In this document: positions 9,693-18,602 of the stretch, one piece after another
Layout of the letters: each line of letters begins with the position of its first letter
Position numbering within the stretch: the stretch's first letter is position 1
NCBI GenBank assembly: GCA_030726915.1
Contig: JANRCR010000050.1
Location: 1 to 51,289 of the forward strand
Direction of reading: 5' to 3'
Origin: Candidatus Nanopelagicales bacterium
GTDB lineage: Bacteria; Actinomycetota; Actinomycetes; S36-B12
Length of the DNA: 51,289 nt
Notes under the pieces: generated by a model
What the model saw: the letters and a program-made list of their open reading frames with translations, nothing else
The model's database searches: none
Told to the model about the DNA's origin: nothing
Translations under genes and position numbers: made by a program

Positions 9693-10249
9693 CGGTGGAT
9701 GCCGACCACGTCCCATCTGGAATCACCGAGATCCTCCTGACCGACGAGCAGATTCAGACGCGCCTGGCTGAGGTGGCGGCCGAAGTCGACCGGGACTACG
9801 CGGGTCGGGATCTCCTCCTCGTGGGGGTCCTCAAGGGCGCGACCATCGTGATGGCGGATTTCATGCGCCAGATGACGACCCACGTCACGGTGGATTGGAT
9901 GGCCGTGTCGTCCTATGGTTCCGGCACCCAATCCTCCGGTGTCGTGCGCATCCTCAAGGATCTGGATACAGATCTTGAGGGTCGCAATGTGCTGGTCGTC
10001 GAGGACATTTTGGATACCGGGCTGACGCTGTCCTGGCTGCTGAGCAATCTCAGGTCACGTGGCGCGGATTCGGTCGAGGTGTTCACCCTCCTGCGCAAAC
10101 CGGAGGCGCTTCAGATCCCTGTGGAGCCAAGGTATGTGGGATTCGACATCCCCAACGTCTTCGTGGTGGGGTACGGGCTCGATTACGCCGAGCGATTCCG
10201 CAATCTTCGCCAGATCGTGGTTCTTGACCCCCGGGTGTACGGCGGCTGA
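9689..10249 (+). CDS. hpt: Hypoxanthine phosphoribosyltransferase
   Basis: The PRPP-binding motif [18 protein letters not shown] is clear, with [18 protein letters not shown] before it and the flexible-loop region [11 protein letters not shown] between, as expected for type I phosphoribosyltransferases. It salvages hypoxanthine or guanine to IMP or GMP. The start is GTG 9689 in a GTGA overlap with tilS, giving 186 residues; the longer open frame from 9569 is antisense-like junk inside tilS. The tilS-hpt-ftsH order is a conserved bacterial arrangement. Confidence 0.95.
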   Translation: MTVDADHVPSGITEILLTDEQIQTRLAEVAAEVDRDYAGRDLLLVGVLKGATIVMADFMRQMTTHVTVDWMAVSSYGSGTQSSGVVRILKDLDTDLEGRNVLVVEDILDTGLTLSWLLSNLRSRGADSVEVFTLLRKPEALQIPVEPRYVGFDIPNVFVVGYGLDYAERFRNLRQIVVLDPRVYGG

Positions 10250-10273
10250 TCTGCCCCCCTCGCCCCGCCGGTG

Positions 10274-10279
10274 TAACGT
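10274..10279 (+). promoter_or_regulatory. Possible -10 box of the ftsH promoter
   Basis: TAACGT has the same sequence as the thiolase -10 box at 80-85. The -35 region (about 10251-10256, CTGCCC) is poor. If used, transcription starts near 10286 and ftsH has a leader of about 100 nt. Confidence 0.35.
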
Positions 10280-10291
10280 CATGGGGCCGGG

Positions 10292-10347
10292 CGGGAATCT
10301 CCCGAGGTTGGGGGATGTTGCCCCGACGTGAGGGAATCCGCCCTCAC
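10292..10347 (+). promoter_or_regulatory. Structured 5' leader of ftsH (two small hairpins)
   Basis: Two perfect inverted repeats lie in the 139-nt gap before ftsH: CGGGA-ATC-TCCCG at 10292-10304 and GTGAGGG-AATCCG-CCCTCAC at 10328-10347. Neither is followed by a T-run, so they are not simple terminators. They may be RNA structures in the leader. I do not recognise a known riboswitch class here. Confidence 0.45.
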
Positions 10348-10388
10348 CGATCTCAAGCGACAAGTCGAACTCAGGGGATGTCGAGCAG

Positions 10389-12428
10389 ATGAAGGCCAAG
10401 CGCTTCCTCCGCGGACCACTCTTTTGGATTCTGCTTGCCGTCACCGTGGTCCTGATCGGTTCGAGCATCGTCAGCGGACTGGGGGGTCCGGAGCGCATAG
10501 ACACGAGCCAGGCGGTCGCGGACATCCAGGCCAATGAGGTCGATTCTGCGGTCATCACCGACGGTGACCAGGTCATCGAGTTGACGCTCAAGAGCGGCAC
10601 GACGGTGACCAGCCAGTACGTGACAGGTCAGGGTGTTGAACTCCAGCGACTGTTGCAGGAGAAAGCTCAGTCAGGTCAGTTGCCGGGCGGCTACAACATC
10701 GTGGTGCCCCAGGACAGTCTCCTCTTCAGCCTGCTTTTCACGCTTCTCCCCTTCGCGCTTTTGATCCTGCTGCTGTTCTTCTTCATGAGCCAGATGCAAG
10801 GCGGTGGCTCGCGCATCATGAACTTCGGCAAATCCAAGGCCAAGGTCGTTGCCAAGGACATGCCCTCCACAACATTTGCTGATGTTGCCGGCGCGGATGA
10901 GGCGGTGGAGGAGTTGCAGGAGATCAAGGAATTCCTCGCTGAGCCGGCCAAGTTCCAAGCGGTGGGGGCGAAGATTCCCAAGGGTGTTCTTCTCTACGGC
11001 CCCCCGGGCACGGGCAAGACCCTCCTGGCGCGCGCAGTGGCTGGTGAAGCGGGTGTGCCCTTCTTCTCCATTTCGGGATCGGACTTCGTTGAGATGTTTG
11101 TCGGTGTCGGCGCCAGTCGAGTCCGTGACCTCTTCGAGCAGGCCAAGGCCAACGCGCCCGCCATCATCTTCGTGGATGAGATTGACGCCGTGGGGCGCCA
11201 CAGGGGTGCGGGCCTTGGCGGTGGCCATGATGAGCGGGAGCAGACGCTCAATCAAATGCTTGTTGAGATGGACGGTTTCGATGTGTCGTCCGGGGTCATT
11301 CTCATCGCCGCCACCAACCGTCCCGACATCCTCGACCCAGCCCTACTGCGACCCGGTCGATTCGACCGTCAGATCGCGGTGGAGCGACCGGATCTCGAGG
11401 GGCGTTTTGCCATCCTGAAGGTCCACGCGAGCGGCAAGCCGCTTGCCGATGGCGTTGATCTGCGCGCGGTGGCTCGACGCACGCCCGGCTTCACCGGTGC
11501 TGACCTCGCCAACGTGCTCAATGAGGCGGCGCTGCTCACGGCACGCAACGGCGGGGACCATGTGGACAACGAGGCCCTTGATGAGGCAATCGACCGCGTG
11601 ATCGCCGGCCCTCAGAAGCGCACCCGTGTCATGGATGACAGCGAGAAGATGATTACGGCGTACCACGAGGGCGGCCATGCCCTGGTCGCTGCGGCCCTGC
11701 CCGGTGGTGATCCGGTGCACAAGATCACGATCATGCCGCGCGGTCGGGCACTCGGCTACACCATGGTGCTGCCTGATCAGGAGAAGTACTCCACCACGCG
11801 CAGCCACATGCTCAACCAACTCGCCTACATGCTGGGTGGTCGTGCCGCCGAGGAACTGATCTTCCACGATCCGACCACCGGCGCCTCGAACGACATCGAG
11901 AAGGCCACCTCACTTGCGCGTGCCATGGTCACGCAGTTCGGCATGACGGAGCGACTGGGTGCGATCCGCTACGGGCAGGAGCAGGGCGAGGTCTTCCTTG
12001 GCCGGGACATGGGTCATGCGCGGGACTACTCAGAAGAGGTCGCGGCAGCGATTGACGGGGAGGTCCGCACCCTCATCGAGACCGCCCACCAGGAGGCTTA
12101 CGAGATCCTGGTCGCCAATCGCGATGTCCTCGATCGACTCGTGATGGAGCTTCTCGAGAAGGAGACCCTGGACAAGGGTGAGGTGGAGGCTGTGTTCGTT
12201 GATCTGCGGCTTCGCGAGGTGCGCCCGGCATGGACCGGATCCTCCCTACGCAAGCCGGATACTCGCGGACCCATCCCGGTGCCAGAGGGGCGAGTGAATG
12301 GCCATGCATCCGCTCCCGGTGGGTCCCACGAGGCATCACATGATGCGGCAGGTGAGCTAGAGCAGCGCCAGGATCACGGGGACGATCCCGTTGAGGCAAC
12401 CGTAGCGACCAGTGAGGCGGATTCGTGA
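10389..12428 (+). CDS. ftsH: ATP-dependent zinc metalloprotease FtsH
   Basis: This 679-residue protein is a membrane-anchored AAA+ protease that degrades misfolded and regulatory membrane proteins. Two membrane segments are at about residues 11-31 and 112-133. Walker A GPPGTGKT is at 204-211, Walker B FVDEID ends at 266, the second region of homology is around 310-327, and the zinc-binding HEGGH is at 426-430. A charged tail of about 80 residues after the protease domain is low-complexity. ATG 10389 is preceded by AGGGGA at 10373-10378, rather far (10 nt). The stop overlaps folE by 4 nt, so the folate operon is coupled to it. Confidence 0.97.
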   Translation: MKAKRFLRGPLFWILLAVTVVLIGSSIVSGLGGPERIDTSQAVADIQANEVDSAVITDGDQVIELTLKSGTTVTSQYVTGQGVELQRLLQEKAQSGQLPGGYNIVVPQDSLLFSLLFTLLPFALLILLLFFFMSQMQGGGSRIMNFGKSKAKVVAKDMPSTTFADVAGADEAVEELQEIKEFLAEPAKFQAVGAKIPKGVLLYGPPGTGKTLLARAVAGEAGVPFFSISGSDFVEMFVGVGASRVRDLFEQAKANAPAIIFVDEIDAVGRHRGAGLGGGHDEREQTLNQMLVEMDGFDVSSGVILIAATNRPDILDPALLRPGRFDRQIAVERPDLEGRFAILKVHASGKPLADGVDLRAVARRTPGFTGADLANVLNEAALLTARNGGDHVDNEALDEAIDRVIAGPQKRTRVMDDSEKMITAYHEGGHALVAAALPGGDPVHKITIMPRGRALGYTMVLPDQEKYSTTRSHMLNQLAYMLGGRAAEELIFHDPTTGASNDIEKATSLARAMVTQFGMTERLGAIRYGQEQGEVFLGRDMGHARDYSEEVAAAIDGEVRTLIETAHQEAYEILVANRDVLDRLVMELLEKETLDKGEVEAVFVDLRLREVRPAWTGSSLRKPDTRGPIPVPEGRVNGHASAPGGSHEASHDAAGELEQRQDHGDDPVEATVATSEADS

Positions 12429-13045
12429 ACACTTCGGGCGATATCACCCGCGTGAGCCTTGATCAGGAGCCGACCGCCGTGGGCCCGGTCGATCAGGAGC
12501 GGGCGGAGCGAGCGGTCCGCGAACTGCTCGCCGCTATAGGTGAAGATCCTGACCGGGAGGGCCTGCGCGATACACCCGCCCGGGTAGCGCGGGCGTATAC
12601 GGAAATTTTCGCGGGTTTGCGGATGACTGCGGATGACGTCTTGACCACAACCTTTGACATCGGCCACGAAGAGCTCGTCATCGTGCGCGACATCGAGGTG
12701 TTCAGCACATGTGAGCACCACCTCGTGCCCTTTCACGGGATTGCCCATGTGGGATACATCCCCGGTGAGGGCGGGCGTGTCACCGGGCTGTCCAAACTTG
12801 CTCGGCTCGTGGATGTCTACGCCAAGCGTCCCCAGGTCCAGGAGCGGCTGACGTCTCAGATCGCAGATGCGCTCATGCGAATTTTGAAGCCGCAGGGTGC
12901 ACTCGTCGTCGTGCAGTGCGAACACCTGTGCATGTCCATGCGTGGTGTGCGCAAACCGGGAGCGCGCACGGTGACCAGTGCCGTGCGAGGCACCATGACG
13001 AATGCGGCTACCCGGGCTGAGGCCATGGCCCTGCTCCGGGGCTAG
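12425..13045 (+). CDS. folE: GTP cyclohydrolase I
   Basis: The 206-residue enzyme converts GTP to 7,8-dihydroneopterin triphosphate, the first step of folate synthesis. Zinc and active-site motifs are visible: [12 protein letters not shown], then [20 protein letters not shown], and [16 protein letters not shown] near the C-terminus, which contains the third zinc ligand cysteine. It starts with GTG in a 4-nt overlap with ftsH and is followed 2 nt after its stop by folP. Confidence 0.97.
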   Translation: MNTSGDITRVSLDQEPTAVGPVDQERAERAVRELLAAIGEDPDREGLRDTPARVARAYTEIFAGLRMTADDVLTTTFDIGHEELVIVRDIEVFSTCEHHLVPFHGIAHVGYIPGEGGRVTGLSKLARLVDVYAKRPQVQERLTSQIADALMRILKPQGALVVVQCEHLCMSMRGVRKPGARTVTSAVRGTMTNAATRAEAMALLRG

Positions 13046-13047
13046 GC

Positions 13048-13902
13048 GTGATCAGCCCGACCGGACTGCCCACGGCACTGGCATCCCTAGACAGAACGCT
13101 GGTCATGGGCATCCTCAACGTGACCCCGGACTCATTCTCCGACGGTGGCCGCTGGGCCCACGCCGATGCCGCGGTCGACCATGCGATTCGTTTGCATGCT
13201 GATGGAGCTGACCTTGTCGATGTGGGGGGTGAATCGACGCGGCCGGGGGCGGTGCGCATCAGTGCCGATGAGGAGTTGAGTCGCGTGGGCCCTGTGGTCA
13301 TCGAACTCTCCCGTCGGGGGATCCCCGTGTCCATCGACACCATGCGTGCCGACGTGGCAGCAGAGTGTGTGGCAGCCGGAGCATGCTTAGTCAATGACGT
13401 GAGCGGTGGCATGGCCGACCCCGAGATGCTGCCGTGGCTGGCGACAACGACTGTTCCCTACGTCGCCATGCACTGGCGCGGACCGAGCGCTGTCATGGAC
13501 GATCTCGCCGTGTACGACGACGTGGTTGCTGATGTGACGGATGAACTCGGTGCTCGACTGGCTACCCTGGCTGCTGCAGGAGTGGATCCGGGTCGGGTGA
13601 TTGTGGACCCGGGCCTGGGGTTTGCAAAGCGGGCGGAGCACAACTGGGCGTTGCTCCGCTCGATGGATGTCCTGGCTCAACTTGGGCGCCCCCTGCTCAT
13701 CGGCGCCTCGAGAAAGCGGTTCCTGGGCGAGCTCCTGGCGGAGCCCGACGGCACTGTGCGACCCATGGATCGCCGTGAGGCGGCCGGTGATGCTGTTGCT
13801 ACTCTCGCGGCCTTCGCCGGCGCGTGGGGAGTCCGTGTCCACGAAGTGGCCGCGATCAAGGACGCGGCCATGGTTGCTCGCGTATGGAGAGGACGATCAT
13901 GA
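13048..13902 (+). CDS. folP: Dihydropteroate synthase
   Basis: The enzyme condenses p-aminobenzoate with dihydropterin pyrophosphate to give dihydropteroate and is the sulfonamide target. Signatures are MGILNVTPDSFSDGG near residue 15, DVGGESTRPGA, VNDVSGG, and the C-terminal GASRKRFLG. Its 284 residues match the family. GTG 13048 follows the folE stop after 2 nt. The stop overlaps the folB start in ATGA at 13899. Confidence 0.97.
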   Translation: MISPTGLPTALASLDRTLVMGILNVTPDSFSDGGRWAHADAAVDHAIRLHADGADLVDVGGESTRPGAVRISADEELSRVGPVVIELSRRGIPVSIDTMRADVAAECVAAGACLVNDVSGGMADPEMLPWLATTTVPYVAMHWRGPSAVMDDLAVYDDVVADVTDELGARLATLAAAGVDPGRVIVDPGLGFAKRAEHNWALLRSMDVLAQLGRPLLIGASRKRFLGELLAEPDGTVRPMDRREAAGDAVATLAAFAGAWGVRVHEVAAIKDAAMVARVWRGRS

Positions 13903-14285
13903 GTGCGCTTGTCCCGGGACCAGCCAGGGACCTCATTGAGGTACGCGGCATCCGAGCGCATGGCCGTCACGGTGTGCTCGAGACAGAGCGGCAGACCGGG
14001 CAACTCTTCATGGCCGATGTTGTGGTCGCGGTCGACACTCAGCGAGCGGCTGGCAGCGATGACCTTGCTGACACCGTGGACTACTCACAGGTGGCTCAGG
14101 CCGTGCACGATGAACTTGCGGGTGAGCCGGTGGATCTCATCGAAACATTAGCCGAGCGCATAGCGGTCCGTTGCCTAGCCTTTCGCGGCGTACAGGCCGT
14201 CGAACTCACCATCCACAAGCCTGATGCTCCCGTGGGAGTGCCGGTGGACGATGTCATCCTGCGGATCGTTCGGACCCGAGCATGA
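13899..14285 (+). CDS. folB: Dihydroneopterin aldolase
   Basis: The 128-residue protein shows IEVRGIRAHGRHGVLE at the N-terminus and IETLAERIAVRCL in the middle, both typical of FolB, which cleaves dihydroneopterin to 6-hydroxymethyl-dihydropterin and glycolaldehyde. ATG 13899 lies in an ATGA overlap with folP; the longer frame from 13824 reads through folP. The stop overlaps the folK start in the same way. Confidence 0.95.
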   Translation: MSALVPGPARDLIEVRGIRAHGRHGVLETERQTGQLFMADVVVAVDTQRAAGSDDLADTVDYSQVAQAVHDELAGEPVDLIETLAERIAVRCLAFRGVQAVELTIHKPDAPVGVPVDDVILRIVRTRA

Positions 14286-14806
14286 GTGCCCACCGAGGGG
14301 TGATCTCACTCGGTTCCAATCTCGGCGATCGCCTGGCGCATCTACAAAGTGCCGTAGACGCGCTCGCGCCCTGCGGATTGCACCCGCTGGTGGTCTCATC
14401 CGTGTATGAGACGGATCCGGTGGGCGGACCCGAGCAGGGAGCCTTCCTCAATGCCGTTGCCCTCATCGCAACGGACCTGGATCCGCTGGAGGTTTTGGCA
14501 ATCTGTCAGGACATCGAGGCCCGCAACAATCGCCTGCGGGAGGTGCACTGGGGTCCGCGCACCCTGGACCTCGACATCATCGCCATGGATGACCTGCGTG
14601 TGGATGACCCGATACTGACGCTCCCGCATCCGCGCGCAGCCGAACGTGCCTTCGTGTGTATCCCCTGGGCTGAAGTCGATCCAGATGCACGGCTTCCCGA
14701 AGGACTTGTCCGCGATCTTGCTGAGGTCCTGGGTGACGGTGGTGTCCACCGACGTCGTGACCTCTCGCTCACGATGACACCCGCGGCCGACGGACGCATC
14801 CGGTGA
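14282..14806 (+). CDS. folK: 2-amino-4-hydroxy-6-hydroxymethyldihydropteridine pyrophosphokinase
   Basis: HPPK motifs are clear: ISLGSNLGDRLAHLQ at the N-terminus, SSVYETDPVGGPEQG, and GPRTLDLDIIAMDDL, which holds the Mg2+-binding aspartates. It transfers pyrophosphate from ATP to 6-hydroxymethyl-dihydropterin to make the FolP substrate. The 174-residue gene is coupled on both sides by 4-nt overlaps, completing folE-folP-folB-folK. Confidence 0.96.
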   Translation: MSAHRGVISLGSNLGDRLAHLQSAVDALAPCGLHPLVVSSVYETDPVGGPEQGAFLNAVALIATDLDPLEVLAICQDIEARNNRLREVHWGPRTLDLDIIAMDDLRVDDPILTLPHPRAAERAFVCIPWAEVDPDARLPEGLVRDLAEVLGDGGVHRRRDLSLTMTPAADGRIR

Positions 14807-15306
14807 CGCCCACGCGCTGGGTGCCCCTCGTCTCGATCACGGCGATTGCACTCGCGATCGGATGGGTGACGGTCGACATCGTCGATGGCGTCACCGGGCG
14901 GATTCTTGGTGTGCCCTGGTTGGCTGCCGCGGGGCTGTGGGTGCTGGCGCTTGCGGTCCTGGGTTGGACACTCCTCAGTCGCGGTCGGCTCGGCGACCGA
15001 CCCTCCCGACTGCCGCAAGCGGTGCCCGTGGAGCCGCAGCGCCCAGCGCGCGCCAGCGGTGAGCGCATGCCACCGCTGGTTGCGGCCCGCACGGCGGCGT
15101 TGGCCCTTGCTGCTTCCCGGACGGGTGCCCTGATCGGCGGCTTCTATCTCGGAATCGCTTTGGGCCTGCTCCCCGTGGTCGGCACACCGACGGGATCCGC
15201 ATCGGTCACCGCGGCTGCGGTGTGTGTACTCGCCTGTGCCGTCCTTGTGGCCGCGGCACTATGGCTTGAGCGCCTTTGTCGCGTCCATGACGATGCAAAC
15301 GAATAG
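14803..15306 (+). CDS. DUF3180 family membrane protein
   Basis: This 167-residue protein has four hydrophobic segments: two at the N-terminus (about 6-24 and 36-56) and two near the C-terminus (about 105-125 and 130-150), separated by a proline- and arginine-rich hydrophilic stretch. The SRTGALIGGFYLGIALG motif matches actinobacterial DUF3180 proteins, which sit behind folK in many actinomycetes (recalled; Rv3605c). Function is unknown. It starts with GTG in a 4-nt overlap with folK, so it is transcribed with the folate genes. Confidence 0.85.
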   Translation: MTPTRWVPLVSITAIALAIGWVTVDIVDGVTGRILGVPWLAAAGLWVLALAVLGWTLLSRGRLGDRPSRLPQAVPVEPQRPARASGERMPPLVAARTAALALAASRTGALIGGFYLGIALGLLPVVGTPTGSASVTAAAVCVLACAVLVAAALWLERLCRVHDDANE

Positions 15307-15309
15307 AGT
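15304..15309 (+). promoter_or_regulatory. -10 box of a predicted leaderless transcript (gene at 15316)
   Basis: TAGAGT lies 6 nt before the ATG at 15316. It overlaps the DUF3180 stop codon region, so the small gene may be transcribed separately as well as by read-through. Confidence 0.45.
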
Positions 15310-15315
15310 GCAGTC

Positions 15316-15609
15316 ATGAGCGACATGCCACTGGAAGATCTGCCCTTTGAGGAGCTACGGCACCGCGCGTTCCACGTGGCGGAGCACCGGCTCGACCTCG
15401 GATTCTTTGTCGATGTCTACTCCCACATGCCCGGGATGGTTGCCATCGAGGGCGAGGGCGGAGATCTCGGATCGACCGGAGGCACCATCATCGAGTCGAT
15501 CAAGGCTGTGCGGCAGATGTTCGGCGACAATGATGAGATTGATGCCGACACCGAGGCGCTATTGCGGGCCCGCTTCGCCACCTACCTGCGGGAGCACGGC
15601 AAGGGCTGA
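15316..15609 (+). CDS. Small acidic cytoplasmic protein, unknown
   Basis: The 97-residue product is acidic and soluble, with a predicted helical start (LEDLPFEELRHRAFHVAEHR) and a second helical half. I do not recognise a characterised family. Codon usage and the fit between genes support it as real. ATG 15316 stands 6 nt after a TAGAGT box and lacks a Shine-Dalgarno. It is convergent with the NuoD-like gene, with 26 nt between the two stops. Confidence 0.7.
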   Translation: MSDMPLEDLPFEELRHRAFHVAEHRLDLGFFVDVYSHMPGMVAIEGEGGDLGSTGGTIIESIKAVRQMFGDNDEIDADTEALLRARFATYLREHGKG

Positions 15610-15612
15610 TTC

Positions 15613-15625
15613 GACCGCAGCGGTC
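15613..15625. terminator. Small inverted repeat between convergent genes
   Basis: GACCG-CAG-CGGTC lies between the stops of the small protein (15609) and the NuoD-like gene (15636). The stem is only 5 bp and no T-run follows, so a terminator role is weakly supported. Confidence 0.3.
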
Positions 15626-15635
15626 ACGTTGGTCC

Positions 15636-16754
15636 CTAGTGGTCGAGGTCGCCGGCAACGAAGAGGAATGATCCGATCGCGGCCGGCATATCCGTCAACT
15701 GCGTCCCGGGCAGTGCTGCCGACATGGCCTGAACGTTGGCATAGGACGCTGTGCGCAGCCGGACGCGCCACGGCGTGGTCGCCCCCGTCGAGACGAGATA
15801 GACGCCGTTGATGCCCACCGCCGACTCCAGCCAGGCGTACGCCGCGCCCTCGGGGGCGCGCACCACCTTGGGAAGTCGGATATCGATAGGGCCCTCGGGA
15901 AGCCCATCAAGGCACGCGGTGATGATCTCGAGATCAGCCATCACCTGCTCCGCAAGGACGAGGTAGCGGCTGAGCGCATCACCGGAATCCGCCGTCACGA
16001 CGCGGATGACATCCGCCAGACGGGGATAGGCGAGCGCGGGGTCATCGCGGCGTAGGTCCTGGTTGATTCCACTCGCGCGGGCCACCGGACCGCAGACGCT
16101 CCAGCGCCGGGCGGTCGCGTGATCCAGCACGGCAATGTGTGGACGGATGGTCTGGATCACGCCTTCGATAACCTGTGGAAGTGCCGATCGGGTGAGTGCC
16201 AGAGCAGCGTGCACCTGGGCTCCCCAGCCCAGCGGGACGTCGTAGGCGACCCCGCCAATACGCGTCACCATGGTGTGGACGCGACCTCCCGTGAGGGACT
16301 CAAGGCAGGTCAACCACGCCTCGCGCGCCAGCATGCCGGGTGAGGCTCGATCGGTGTTCCCGTGCGGAGGGAGGGCCGCGGCTCCGGCGAGATGCATCAG
16401 TGCAGCCGAGACGCGATTGATCTCGCAGAGCAGGGTGCGGAGCCAGGTGGCTCGGTCGGGCACCTGCAGGCCCAGGAGCTCCTCAGCCGCCAGTGCCAGC
16501 GTGACTTCGGATGTGACCGCGCTCAGCCAGTCATGGCGATTGGCGAGCATGAGCGCCTGCCGGTAGTCCCGCACCTCCAGCAGTTTTTCGGCACCACGAT
16601 GGAGCAGGCCCGGGCGCGGATCAGCCGCGGTGACAACGTCGCCCTCAAAGCGACAGCCGACGCGGAAGGCACCGTGGCCTGAGGGATGCAGATCACCGAG
16701 GTCGAGGGAGATGTCGGCTGAGGCAAGGCCAACGCCCACGGTCCTCTCGGTCAC
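15636..16754 (-). CDS. Orphan NuoD-like protein (complex I 49-kDa subunit homologue)
   Basis: The 372-residue protein aligns by eye along its whole length with NuoD/NDUFS2 but is divergent. HPSGHGAFR (22-31) matches the HPAAHG motif, PGLLHRGAEKLLE (48-60) matches the GLLHRGTEKL motif, and the C-terminal PWRVRLRTASYANVQA and IGSFLFVAGDLD match the quinone-site end. No other complex I subunit gene is in the window, so it is an orphan here. It may be a paralogue with a hydrogenase/complex-I-like scaffold role rather than the core subunit. It starts at GTG 16754, 41 nt from a divergent PH-domain gene. A MidA/NDUFAF7-type methyltransferase lies 1.85 kb away; see findings. Confidence 0.8.
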   Translation of the reverse strand: MTERTVGVGLASADISLDLGDLHPSGHGAFRVGCRFEGDVVTAADPRPGLLHRGAEKLLEVRDYRQALMLANRHDWLSAVTSEVTLALAAEELLGLQVPDRATWLRTLLCEINRVSAALMHLAGAAALPPHGNTDRASPGMLAREAWLTCLESLTGGRVHTMVTRIGGVAYDVPLGWGAQVHAALALTRSALPQVIEGVIQTIRPHIAVLDHATARRWSVCGPVARASGINQDLRRDDPALAYPRLADVIRVVTADSGDALSRYLVLAEQVMADLEIITACLDGLPEGPIDIRLPKVVRAPEGAAYAWLESAVGINGVYLVSTGATTPWRVRLRTASYANVQAMSAALPGTQLTDMPAAIGSFLFVAGDLDH

Positions 16755-16795
16755 GCGGGAAGCATGTCACGGGGGACGCATGGGACAGTGGTGAG

Positions 16796-17293
16796 GTGGA
16801 TTCCGTCGACGCTGTCTTCGTGCCACCGGCGGCCGCGTGGATGCCGGTATCGCGCAAACTCGCGACGGCACGCCGGATCACACTCTCCCTGGGCTACATC
16901 CTCGTCGCGGTGGGTGGTGGTGTCATCGCCTGGAGCCCACTGCCTCGCTGGTGGCTGGTCGGATATCTCATCGCCGCCGTTGTCGTGTACGTCTGGGCCT
17001 GGTGGGTCATCGGACGACGAGTGGCGGCGTACGGATATGCCGAACGGGCTGACGATTTGATCGTGGTCAGCGGAATCCTCGTGCGCCGACTGGTGATCGT
17101 GCCCTACGGCCGGATGCAGATGGTTGACCTACGAGCGGGTCCGATCGATCGCTGGCTGGGGATCGCGACAGTGCAGTTGCACACGGCAGCGGCAACAACG
17201 GACGCCGCCATCCCGGGCTTGACCCCGCTCGAGGCTGCCGCCCTACGCGATCGACTTGCAGCGCGTGGTGAGGCGAGGTCCGCCGGCCTGTGA
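16796..17293 (+). CDS. PH-domain membrane protein (YdbS-like, bPH2)
   Basis: The 165-residue protein has two membrane helices (about residues 25-45 and 50-70) followed by a bacterial PH domain; the segment DLIVVSGILVRRLVIVPYGRM is the typical bPH2 start. This is the small partner of the YdbS/YdbT pairs of Gram-positive bacteria, whose exact role is unclear. GTG 16796 lies 6 nt after a weak GACAGT element and diverges from the NuoD-like gene. The stop overlaps the next PH-domain gene by 4 nt. Confidence 0.85.
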   Translation: MDSVDAVFVPPAAAWMPVSRKLATARRITLSLGYILVAVGGGVIAWSPLPRWWLVGYLIAAVVVYVWAWWVIGRRVAAYGYAERADDLIVVSGILVRRLVIVPYGRMQMVDLRAGPIDRWLGIATVQLHTAAATTDAAIPGLTPLEAAALRDRLAARGEARSAGL

Positions 17294-18588
17294 CCGATCC
17301 TCGTCGTACCCACGCACTCACACCCCTGATCCAGGCCGTCCCGGCCTTCCCCGTGGCCTTCGTATTCCTGCTGGGCCCCGGACGTGAACTCATCGCCAGC
17401 CGTGGTCTCGGAGTCATCGCGCTGACCCTCGGCGGCGCGCTGCTCGGCTACCTGGGCCTTGCTGCCGTGTCGTGGCTGCTCTGGTCGCGGCGTACATTTT
17501 GGATCGATACCGATGGCGACCTGCGAGTCGACTCGGGTGTGGTTGAGCGCTCCTCGCGTCGATTGCAACTCTCGCGACTGCAAAGCGTCGACATTGTTGC
17601 CCCCTTTCTCGCGCGATTGGCGGGACTTGTCGAGGTGCGGGTGGAGGTCGCAGGGACGAGTGGCTCCCATGTCGTGCTGCGCTACCTGAGCCGTGCGGAT
17701 GCGGATCTCCTCCGTCGGATGATTCTTGAGTTCGCGCGCCGAACGGCTGACGACGTGGCACCCGAGGAGGAGCCCTGGGTCAACGAGCCGGATCTCCTGG
17801 CGAGTGTTCCGCAGGGCCGATTGATGGGGTCACTACTGTTGCGGTCGGTGACCGCAACCCTGCTCCTACTCTCGGTGCTCCTGCTGGTCTTCACCGCCGC
17901 CACCCAGGGGGGAGCGGGTCTCGTCCTGGTCCTGATCACCGGCGGACTGCCCATCCTGTCCGTGGTCGGGGAGTTCCTGTCCAACTACGGCTTCCGGGTC
18001 GATCGCTCGCGTGAGGGTCTGCGGATTCGACAGGGATTGCTGTCCACGAAGACTCGGACGATCCCCGCGGAACGCGTGCATGCGGTGGCGGTCGTGTCCC
18101 CCCTGCTGTGGCGTCGCCGGGGCTGGGTGCGCGTTACCGTCACGATCGCCGGTGTCGAAGGGGATGCATCTCGATCGGGTCCGGAGGTGCTCATCCCGGT
18201 TGCTCCGCGTGCGGAGGCGCTGGCGCTCATCGCCGAGGTCCTGCCCAGCGTCGATGTCGAGGCGCTGCCATTCGTACGTGCACCCCGTGCCTCTCGATGG
18301 CGGTCCCCCTTTGCCTGGCGGGCACTCGCGGTCGCTATTACTCCGGATGTCATTGCGGCGCGCTACGGTCGGATGACGGCGACAACCGCGATCGCCCCTC
18401 ACTCACACGTGCAATCCGTGCGTGTCACGCAGGGCGCATGGGAGCGCCGGCTGGGTTTGGCATCCCTGCACGCGGACACGGCTCCCGGGCCCGTCCACGT
18501 CGTCGCTCGCCATCTCGACCAGGCGCTCGTGCGTCCGCTCGCGGATCAAGAGATTGCCCTCGTACATCGTGTCCGGCGGATGCCGTGA
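17290..18588 (+). CDS. Multi-PH-domain membrane protein (YdbT-like)
   Basis: The 432-residue product has hydrophobic segments near the N-terminus (about 15-65) and in the middle (about 180-225). PH-type domains are recognisable: TDGDLRVDSGVVERSSRRLQ, DRSREGLRIRQGLLSTKTRT and a C-terminal one around ITPDVIAARYGRM. The R(L/V)Q(S/H)V elements (RLQSVDIV, HVQSVRV) recur as in YdbT. It would pair with the smaller PH protein in the membrane. It starts at GTG in a GTGA overlap with that gene. Role unknown; envelope or stress functions have been suggested for such pairs. Confidence 0.85.
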   Translation: MTDPRRTHALTPLIQAVPAFPVAFVFLLGPGRELIASRGLGVIALTLGGALLGYLGLAAVSWLLWSRRTFWIDTDGDLRVDSGVVERSSRRLQLSRLQSVDIVAPFLARLAGLVEVRVEVAGTSGSHVVLRYLSRADADLLRRMILEFARRTADDVAPEEEPWVNEPDLLASVPQGRLMGSLLLRSVTATLLLLSVLLLVFTAATQGGAGLVLVLITGGLPILSVVGEFLSNYGFRVDRSREGLRIRQGLLSTKTRTIPAERVHAVAVVSPLLWRRRGWVRVTVTIAGVEGDASRSGPEVLIPVAPRAEALALIAEVLPSVDVEALPFVRAPRASRWRSPFAWRALAVAITPDVIAARYGRMTATTAIAPHSHVQSVRVTQGAWERRLGLASLHADTAPGPVHVVARHLDQALVRPLADQEIALVHRVRRMP

Positions 18589-18602
18589 CTCGGGAGAGCG
18601 GA

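Noticed and set aside
10281-10331. 16-residue upstream ORF before ftsH
   Set aside because: Its ATG lies 1 nt after the probable -10 box TAACGT, upstream of the expected transcription start, and it has no Shine-Dalgarno.
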